NCBI GenBank assembly: GCA_910575005.1
Contig: CAJTCL010000013.1
Coordinates: forward strand, 1 to 64,000
DNA length: 64,000 nucleotides
Direction of reading: 5' to 3'
DNA from: Lachnospiraceae bacterium
GTDB lineage: Bacteria; Bacillota; Clostridia; Lachnospirales; Lachnospiraceae
The notes beneath the pieces are model-generated. The model worked only from the letters and a program-made list of their open reading frames with translations. It was not told where the DNA came from and made no database searches. The position numbers and the translations under genes are program-made. Numbering within the stretch: the stretch's first letter is position 1; each line of letters begins with the position of its first letter. This document shows, in pieces, positions 20,601 through 27,700 of the stretch.

Positions 20601-23600
20601 ATACTCATAACATGTTAAAATTAACCAGAGAGTTATACCGTATCACAGGCGACAAGAAATATGCAGATTACTATGAGACCACCTTTATCAATGCAATTAT
20701 GGCATCAGTAAATGAAGAGACTGGTATGACAACCTACTTCCAGCCAATGGCAACTGGATTCTTTAAAGTATATTGTAATCCTGATCTTGAGAAAAATTAT
20801 TTCTGGTGCTGTACTGGAACAGGTCTTGAGAACTTTACCAAACTAGGGGATAGTTTTTACTACTATGTTGATAATAAATTGATTGTCAATCAGTATACCA
20901 GCTCCAATGTTACTTGGAAAGATAAGAATGTCGTATTAAAACAAGAAACAGATATTCCGACTTCCGATCAAGCTAAATTTACTGTAGAACTTCTGGGTGG
21001 CAAGACCAGTGAGGCATTTGAACTTTGCTTAAGAATCCCAGATTGGGTTAAGGGCGATGCGGCAGTTAAAGTAAATGGAACAGCACAGAATGGTACAATC
21101 AGTAATGGTTATATCACATTGGATAGAACTTGGAATAATGGAGACATCGTAGAATTGACACTGCCAATGGGAATACGTGCCTACACACTGCCAGATAATG
21201 CGGGAACTGTCTATGGATTCAAGTATGGTCCAGTAGTTTTGGCAGCAGAACTTGGCAGAGATGATAAGATGGATACTTATCAGGTAGGTGTACAGTGTGA
21301 TGTCTGCAAGACAAAGATTGTAAACGGTGAAGAGAGAACTTCTACGAATGGATATGGTTCTACTTCCAATCAGGGAACTTTAAACTCTGAGACCTTAAAC
21401 GTTCAGAACGGCGTATCGGTATCTGAATTTATTGAGAATATTGAGGATTATCTGGTAAGAGATGGGGAATCTTTAAGCTTTACGCTGCAAGGTACAGACT
21501 GGGGCGGAAGCGAGCCTTTGAAATTCACACCATACTATAAAATTACAGATCAGAGATATGGAATTTATTGGTTGTTTGCCGGTGAAGATCCAGTTGAAAT
21601 TCAAAAAAGGCTCTTAGAGTCCAAGAAAAATGGCCGTGATGCTAATGTATATTTAGATGGTGTCGGAATTGGTTATGGCGCACAGACGGAAGGAGATGAC
21701 AACAATTATCCTCATATTAAAAATGAGGGAACAGGTTCTACTGGAGATATGGGAAATCTGACCCGTTATGCACATGTTGGCGGAAGCTTCTCCTATCTGT
21801 TTAAAGTGAATAAGAGCAAGACAAATTATCTTGTTTGCCAGTATTCCAAAGAAGACAATGGCAAGACAATGGTAATTAAAGTTGGAGATACAGTCATTGC
21901 AGAAGATAAGCTGAAATATGAAGGAACAGAAGAAAAATATAAAGTAAAATATGAAATTCCAGCTGCAGCAGTCGCTCAGGCCGAAGAGTATGAAAAAACA
22001 GACAATACTACAGGTGAGACAGATGTTAGAGATGTAATTCGTATTTCCTTTAGCGGTGCATCAGGGGAAGAGTCGCCAAAACTTTGGGAATCAGCTTATA
22101 CATGTACCAATTATGACAACAATACAGGAATTGAAAAATTTACTTCTGATATAGGTACAGTGGAGAAAGGCGAAGATAACAATTATCGTCTGGAGGTGCC
22201 GGCAGATACCAAGCAGGTACAACTTAAGATTGATCTGGCCAATAAGTATGGACTGTTATATATGGATAATATTCTCACTGATGACAGCAAGAACAAGAAG
22301 ATTACACTAAAAGAGAAAGAAACAGTGATAAGTATTTGTGTATTTGCGGAAGATCATCAGACAAAGGCAGATTATCAGCTTACGATAGCAAAGAAAGATT
22401 CTGGTTCAGAGGGAGATATTAAAGTTACAGATTTGACACTCAATGCTACACAAAAAACTCTCACAGTAGAAGAAACTTTCCAGCTTGACTGTACCGTAGA
22501 ACCTTCTAATGCTTCTAATAAAGAAGTAAGTTGGAAATCCAGTGATGATAAAATTGCAACAGTGTCAGAGAATGGATTGGTAACAGCGATTGCAAAGGGC
22601 ACAGCGATCATTACTGTAACCAGTGCAGAGAATGAGGAAATTAAGAAAGAGTGTACTATTACCGTAAAAGCAAAAGCAGGCGCAGAAGTAATTGAACCTG
22701 AAATCAAGGATGATGGAAAGGGAAATTATGAAGTAACAATTCCAGAAATCACACCAGGAGAAGATACAGCTATTGCAATACCACTCCCAGGTTCACTGGC
22801 AGACAGTATTAAAAATAGTCAATCTGATCAAGTTTCACTCAATGTGAAACTCCCAGAAAATTTGCCAAATGAGAAAGTTGAGGCAATTAATATGCCAAAA
22901 GAAATTCTTGAGGCAGCAAAAGAGAAAGGAAAAGATCTCAGTGTAGCTGTAAACGGCAGCACATCCTATCAATGGGAATTTAGCGGATCAGAATTGTCTT
23001 CTGCAGAACTTACAGATATCAATCTGTCGATGCAGCAAACTACAGCAGATAAAGATGAAGAAATAAAACCATTGCTCAATCCAGAGGAAGAAGCTGTGAT
23101 ACTTGCATTTGCACAGCAAGGGAAACTTCCAGGAGCAAAAGTGACAGTTGATGTATCTTCAATGGGATTTAAGGCAGGAGATGTGGTAACAGTAAGTTAC
23201 TATAATGCAGAAAGTGGAAAAATAGAAGATCAGGATCTCACCTGCACCATAGATGAAAATGGAAAAGTAACAATTGCCATTGCTAAGGGTGGAAAATATG
23301 TCTTAAGGAAAAAGGTTTCTGATGCAGTGGAGAGCGTAAAATTAAATAAGACCAGCCTTTCCTTAAATGTTGGAAAGAGTGAAACCCTAACAGCAACAGT
23401 ACTTCCAGAAAATGCAAAAAATAAAGATGTCAAATGGGAATCCAGTGATGATAGAATTGCAACTGTAACAGAGGAAGGAAAGGTAATTGCTAGAGCAAAA
23501 GGAACAGCAACAATCACAGTAAGCAGTGCAGACAATGAAACAATTAAGGATACCTGTAAAGTAACGGTGAAAGTTCCAGTAGATAAAGTGCAATTGAGTA

Positions 23601-24307
23601 AGACCAAACTTGTACTTGCGCCACAGAAGTCTTATACGTTGACAGCAACTCCTTTACCTTCTAACGCTAATAACAAAAAAGTAAAATGGAGTAGCAGTGA
23701 TGAGAAGATTGTATCAGTATCACAAACAGGAAAAGTAACTGCCAAGAAAGTTGGAAGTGCAATTATTACCGTGAAATCAGAAGATACTGGTGTAAAGGCA
23801 ACTTGTAAAGTGACAGTAAAAATTGCAGTTACCAAGGTGAAACTTAATAAAAAGAAATTAACCTTGGGATTAAAAGAAAAATTTACTTTGAAGGCCACAG
23901 TGTCTCCTTCCAAAGCAACGAACAAGAAAGTTACATGGAAGAGCAGTAAATCTAGTGTTGTATCTGTAAAGAATGGTAAGCTTACCGCAAAGAAAAAAGG
24001 AAAAGCAATAATTAAAGCAACTGCAGATGGCAAGACGGTAAAATGTACGGTGACTGTAAAAGCTGCACCTAAGAAGATCACATTAAATGCCAAGAAGAAG
24101 ATCTTGAAGAAAGGTAAAACCTTCCAGCTCAAAGCAAAATTGACGAAGAATACAGCAAGTAATAAGATTACTTACAAGAGCAGTAATAAGAAGGTAGCAA
24201 AGGTGTCTTCAGCAGGCAAGATCAAGGCATTGAAGAAAGGGCGGGCAACGATTACAGCTACCACATTCAATAAGAAAAAAGCAACAATTAAGATTACAGT
24301 AAAATAA
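17615..24307 (+). CDS. Secreted multidomain GH127 beta-L-arabinofuranosidase 1
   Basis: Predicted to remove beta-linked L-arabinofuranose from plant glycans such as extensin-type side chains, outside the cell. 2230 residues. Order: signal peptide (1-46); binding-type domain with VDCGDYVVNT (about 53-255); atrophied Ig domain (260-347); second CGD domain (362-549); second atrophied Ig (555-651); GH127 catalytic region (658-1216); DUF6805-like domain (1340-1502); cadherin-like sandwich (1506-1591); Big_2; a 200-residue segment of unknown type (1690-1899); four more Big_2 repeats. The zinc/catalytic set matches the GH127 type enzyme: Glu993 and Cys995 in NCETC, Cys1065-Cys1066 in WCCTGTGLEN, with a candidate acid/base Glu in GGNSECEF. 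GGAAGGAG precedes the start. Paralogue of the next gene. Confidence 0.9.
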   Translation: MKQKEMLNGKKWNCAAFIKKAAASCLAAAMCVTSLPATGLATVEAAAPAERPDPSIVYYVDCGDYVVNTAGDGEQFGTHNSVTDQAYGEDPETGYQWGIVDQEEEYTGKDVKNPEPPNNGGVYTANTWAFEQSLAANTDHDKTKTNRYSKNFYEKGLAERFVDYAFELEEGTYEVTVGCVNPWNCSNSPVVKATLEKANSDTVLSPEDFTVPNGASKEAEGTVVVPAGGDKLTVDVRGTGDKNLCANVGYILIKSVKTGETEDEKNIRKDLEVLKLPESTKENLTLPTEGENGSTITWKSLNDAVISNDGKVTRPEIGKEDVTVTLEATVSCGSAEPQKKEFNVTVFAMKAPTPIDREDNFVVYFVDCGDYVVDTVSKGDQFGTHNSVTDQAYGEDPETAYKWGIVDTVSDPLKNGSHSKGGAFTDNTWPYEQNEANKDVPKTSSNRYTKNQSENGIAERFIDYKFELENGKYDVAVCCIDPWNVSKSPNVYLNYGKENQMTMKEGLDATSNEVVKKTVEVQDGELTVNVRATGQDNLAINLAYILIRKHKEMTPEEIEADVKNRVSSDHASLTLESTTITSDLTLKTEGDNETTITWKSSNEAVLSNTGKVTRPAAGNADALVTLTATISYENGEYQFSMDKNFDVKVLAESDMQDLQEFALADVEITEAYYNNVADKDVEFLNKFDPDRLLYNFRLTAGYNASEIQQFDVHNNGTGASSPYPGGWENSRIGGHTLGHYLAAAAQAIANGYGQEKGTDGLTLEQRLNYLIDELKVCQDKLGTGYIFGATLASQSDPERQFNILETGSTNDTWVPWYTMHKIVNGLIETYKLTGNKTALTVVENLGEWTYNRTSKWNADIQRKVLGVEYGGMNDCLYEVYKYAKKDGYANAEHFKTAAHWFDEVDLFEKILAGTKNYLNGRHANCTIPKFMGALNRYRALKDEGDESKYLQYAEAFWTLITEKHTYITGGNSECEFFGADNVLDAERSHCNCETCNTHNMLKLTRELYRITGDKKYADYYETTFINAIMASVNEETGMTTYFQPMATGFFKVYCNPDLEKNYFWCCTGTGLENFTKLGDSFYYYVDNKLIVNQYTSSNVTWKDKNVVLKQETDIPTSDQAKFTVELLGGKTSEAFELCLRIPDWVKGDAAVKVNGTAQNGTISNGYITLDRTWNNGDIVELTLPMGIRAYTLPDNAGTVYGFKYGPVVLAAELGRDDKMDTYQVGVQCDVCKTKIVNGEERTSTNGYGSTSNQGTLNSETLNVQNGVSVSEFIENIEDYLVRDGESLSFTLQGTDWGGSEPLKFTPYYKITDQRYGIYWLFAGEDPVEIQKRLLESKKNGRDANVYLDGVGIGYGAQTEGDDNNYPHIKNEGTGSTGDMGNLTRYAHVGGSFSYLFKVNKSKTNYLVCQYSKEDNGKTMVIKVGDTVIAEDKLKYEGTEEKYKVKYEIPAAAVAQAEEYEKTDNTTGETDVRDVIRISFSGASGEESPKLWESAYTCTNYDNNTGIEKFTSDIGTVEKGEDNNYRLEVPADTKQVQLKIDLANKYGLLYMDNILTDDSKNKKITLKEKETVISICVFAEDHQTKADYQLTIAKKDSGSEGDIKVTDLTLNATQKTLTVEETFQLDCTVEPSNASNKEVSWKSSDDKIATVSENGLVTAIAKGTAIITVTSAENEEIKKECTITVKAKAGAEVIEPEIKDDGKGNYEVTIPEITPGEDTAIAIPLPGSLADSIKNSQSDQVSLNVKLPENLPNEKVEAINMPKEILEAAKEKGKDLSVAVNGSTSYQWEFSGSELSSAELTDINLSMQQTTADKDEEIKPLLNPEEEAVILAFAQQGKLPGAKVTVDVSSMGFKAGDVVTVSYYNAESGKIEDQDLTCTIDENGKVTIAIAKGGKYVLRKKVSDAVESVKLNKTSLSLNVGKSETLTATVLPENAKNKDVKWESSDDRIATVTEEGKVIARAKGTATITVSSADNETIKDTCKVTVKVPVDKVQLSKTKLVLAPQKSYTLTATPLPSNANNKKVKWSSSDEKIVSVSQTGKVTAKKVGSAIITVKSEDTGVKATCKVTVKIAVTKVKLNKKKLTLGLKEKFTLKATVSPSKATNKKVTWKSSKSSVVSVKNGKLTAKKKGKAIIKATADGKTVKCTVTVKAAPKKITLNAKKKILKKGKTFQLKAKLTKNTASNKITYKSSNKKVAKVSSAGKIKALKKGRATITATTFNKKKATIKITVK

Positions 24308-24316
24308 TAAAATAGG

Positions 24317-24361
24317 GTATTGCCCAATTATTGATGAGAATGGTTGGGCAATACTTTTTTT
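24317..24361 (+). terminator. Terminator of the first GH127 gene
   Basis: GTATTGCCCAA (24317-24327) and TTGGGCAATAC (24344-24354) form a perfect 11-bp stem followed by seven T. Confidence 0.92.
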
Positions 24362-24645
24362 ATAGGAAAGTCCTTTAGATTTCCTATAAGATTAAAATTA
24401 TCGCACTTCCGCGGATTGGAGAATCCATCTACGTTTACAAGAAGTGATTAAAACAAATTTATCTCATTGTAGTCTAATATCTGATTGAGATAAAATATCC
24501 TAGTATTCTTAAATTATAATTTTTTCTTTATACAAAATGATTAAGATGAAAAATATTTTAAATTTATATCTAAAAAATTAACCAATTTAAAGGTTATAAT
24601 ATTTTAAAAAAATAAAAAATTATACAAAAATCATAAAAAATCAAA
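24362..24645. other. Gene-free spacer with nested inverted repeats
   Basis: No coding frame is recognised. TATAGGAAA (24361-24369) faces TTTCCTATA (24380-24388). Further on CACTTC (24404-24409) faces GAAGTG (24441-24446) with GGATT/AATCC (24413-24417 and 24422-24426) nested inside, which could fold as a small two-level hairpin. The rest is AT-rich. Confidence 0.4.
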
Positions 24646-24674
24646 TTGAATTCGTAATTTCATTACATTATAAT
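24646..24674 (+). promoter_or_regulatory. Promoter of the second GH127 gene
   Basis: TTGAAT (24646-24651), 17 bp, TATAAT (24669-24674), 108 bases before the start codon. Same spacing and similar flanks as the promoter at 17487-17515. Confidence 0.75.
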
Positions 24675-24694
24675 TAAGAATATCAGATGAGATT

Positions 24695-24731
24695 GTCAAA
24701 AGTGTAATGTGGTCAATGAGTTACATTTGAC
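24695..24731 (+). promoter_or_regulatory. Leader hairpin before the second GH127 gene
   Basis: GTCAAA-AG-TGTAA (24695-24707) pairs with TTACA-TTTGAC (24721-24731), 11 pairs with a two-base bulge. The place is equivalent to the leader hairpin of the first GH127 gene, though the primary sequence differs. Confidence 0.4.
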
Positions 24732-24781
24732 ATTTGAATCAGCACGGAAAATCAAGTTTATTTCAAGAAGGGAGAAACAGA

Positions 24782-27700
24782 ATGGAAAAAAGAGAAAAAG
24801 AGTTTTTTGGTACACGATACCGAACTGACAAAAGGAAAAAAGAACGATTTTGTTCCCTAAAAAAGACAACAGCCGCAATTTTAGCGGCAGTGATGTGTGT
24901 AACAAGTCTTCCATCCGGCAGTTTTGACACTGTTATGGCGGCGGCACCAGCAAATCGGCAGGATCCTTCCATTGTCTATTATGTGGATTGTGGTGATTAT
25001 GTAGTAAATACGGTTGGTGAGGGAGAACAGTTCGGAACACACAATAGTGTTACTGATCAAGTCTATAAGGAAGATCCCCAGACTGGTTACAAATGGGGAA
25101 TTGTGGATGTCAATTATGAATATACCGGAAAGCATCCACAAACAGGTGAGACTGTTGTAAATCCAGTTACTCCTGATAATGGCGGAGTTTATACACCAAA
25201 TACCTGGGCATATGAACAGCTTGAACCAGGAAAAAAAGATTATCCCAAAACAACCACAAATCGTTATTCTAAAAATTTCTATGAAAAAAGCATAGCGGAA
25301 CGTTTTGTAGATTATGAATTTGAGTTGGAAGCGGGCACTTATGAGGTGACAGTAGGATGTGTCAATCCCTGGGGCTGTGCGAATACTCCTGTAGTTAAGA
25401 CAGTTTTGGAAAAGGAAAAATCAGAGACCATCTTATCAGAAAATAATTTCAGCGTACCAAATAAAGGGACTGCCGAGGCAGAAGGCACTGTAAATGTGCC
25501 TGCAGGTGGAGATAAGCTCACTGTGGATGTCAGAGGTACAGGTCAGGAAAATCTTTGTGTCAATCTGGCTTATATTCTGATTCGATCTATCAAGGCAGGT
25601 GAGACAGAAGATGAGAGAAAGATCAGAAAAGATCTGGAAGCCTTAGAATTACCAGAAAGAGCGACAGAAAATTTAAATCTGCCAAGTAAAGGTGAGAATG
25701 GCAGTAAAATTACTTGGAAAAGTTCTAATACCACAATTATTACAGATGATGGTAAGGTGACAAGACCACAAACAGGGCAGGAAGTAAATGTAACCTTAGA
25801 AGCAACTGTAAGCTTTGGCTCCGCCCAGCCTCAAAAGAAAAAGTTTACCATCAAAGTTGCCCCCAAAAAATATCAGCCTATAGATCGAGAAGATAATTAT
25901 GTGGTATATTTTGTGGATTGCGGTGATTATGTGGTAGATACAGTCAGTAAAGGAGATCAGTTTGGAACCCACAACAGTGTCACTGATCAGGTTTATGGCG
26001 AAGATCCAAAGACGGGCTATCAATGGGGAATTGTAGATACTGTCAGCGATCCATTGAAAAATGACAGTCACAACAAAGGCGGCGCCTTTACAGATAATAC
26101 CTGGCCATTTGAAGAAAATGAAGCAAACAAAGATGTTCCCAAGACTAGTTCCAATCGTTATACAAAAAATCAGTTTGAGGGCGGTATCAAAGAGCGTTAT
26201 CTAGATTATAAATTTGAACTGGAAAATGATAAATATGACGTCACAGTCTGTTGTGTCGATCCTTGGAAAGTATCACAATCTCCAAATGTCTATCTGAACT
26301 ATGGCAAAGAAAATCAGGTGACAATGAAAGAAGGATTGGACGCCACTTCAAATGAAGTTGTTAAAAAGACAGTGGATGTAAAGGATGGGGAATTGACGGT
26401 AAATGTAAGAGCTGCTGGAGACAAAAATAAAGCCATCAATCTTGCCTACATCCTGATTCGCAAATATAAGGAGATGACACCAGAAGAACTGGAAGCTGAC
26501 GCTAAGAAAAGAGTGACTAATGATCATGCTGCCTTAACTTTGGAACATACAGAACTTGCCGCTGATATTAATTTGAAAAAAGAAGGTGAAAATGAAACAA
26601 CGATTACCTGGAAGAGTTCTAATGAGTCAGCATTGACTAGTACTGGTAAAGTGACAAGGCCGGCAGCAGGCAGTGCAGATATTTCTCTCACTCTAACTGC
26701 AACGATCTCATATGAATATGGCGATTATAAGTATTCTATGGATAAGAAGTTTGATGTTAAGGTGCTTGCAGAGAGTGATATGCAAGATCTCCAGGAATTT
26801 GCGCTCTCAGATGTGGAAATTACTGAAGATTATTATAATAATGTGACAGAGAAAGATGTTGAATTTTTGAATAAATTTGACCCAGACAGACTGTTATATA
26901 ATTTCCGTCTCACTGCAGGCTATAGCGCTTCTGAGATCCAACAATTTGATGTACATAACAATGGTACAGGCGCATCTTCCCCTTATCCGGGCGGATGGGA
27001 AAACAGCAGAATTGGCGGACACACTCTGGGACATTATCTTGCAGCAGCAGCACAGGCAATTGCAAATGGCTATGGCAAGGAAAAAGGTGCAGATGGCCTT
27101 ACCTTAGAGCAACGTTTAAATTATATAATTGACGAATTAAAAGTGTGCCAGGATAAGCTGGGCACAGGATATATTTTTGGAGCAACCCTGGCAAGCCAGA
27201 GTGATCCAGAACGCCAGTTTAATCTTTTGGAAAAAGGTGACACAAGAGATACTTGGGTACCTTGGTACACCATGCATAAGATTGTCAATGGTTTGATTGA
27301 AACCTATAAATTGACAGGCAACAAAAAAGCGCTCACAGTAGTGGAATCTTTGGGCGAATGGGTTTACAACAGGACTTCTAAATGGGACACTAATATCCAA
27401 AACAAAGTTTTAGGTGTAGAGTATGGTGGGATGAATGACTGTCTCTATGAAGTATATAAGTATGCAAAAAAAGATGGCTATGCAAATGCCGATCATTTTA
27501 AGACAGCAGCACATTGGTTTGATGAAGTAGATTTATTTGAAAAGATTCTCGCAGGAACCAAAAATTATTTAAATGGACGTCATGCCAACTGTACAATTCC
27601 CAAATTTATGGGCGCCTTGAACCGCTATCGAGCGTTGAAGGATGAGGGAAACGAAGAAAAATATCTGCAGTATGCAGAAGCGTTCTGGACTTTGATCACA

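Noticed and set aside
22375-24132. Long minus-strand open frames opposite the Ig-like repeats (also at 15205-15465, 29737-30225 and 50382-50702)
   Set aside because: They are the antisense of lysine-rich, low-complexity repeats (AAG/AAA giving Leu/Phe); they have no ribosome sites and no protein similarity.
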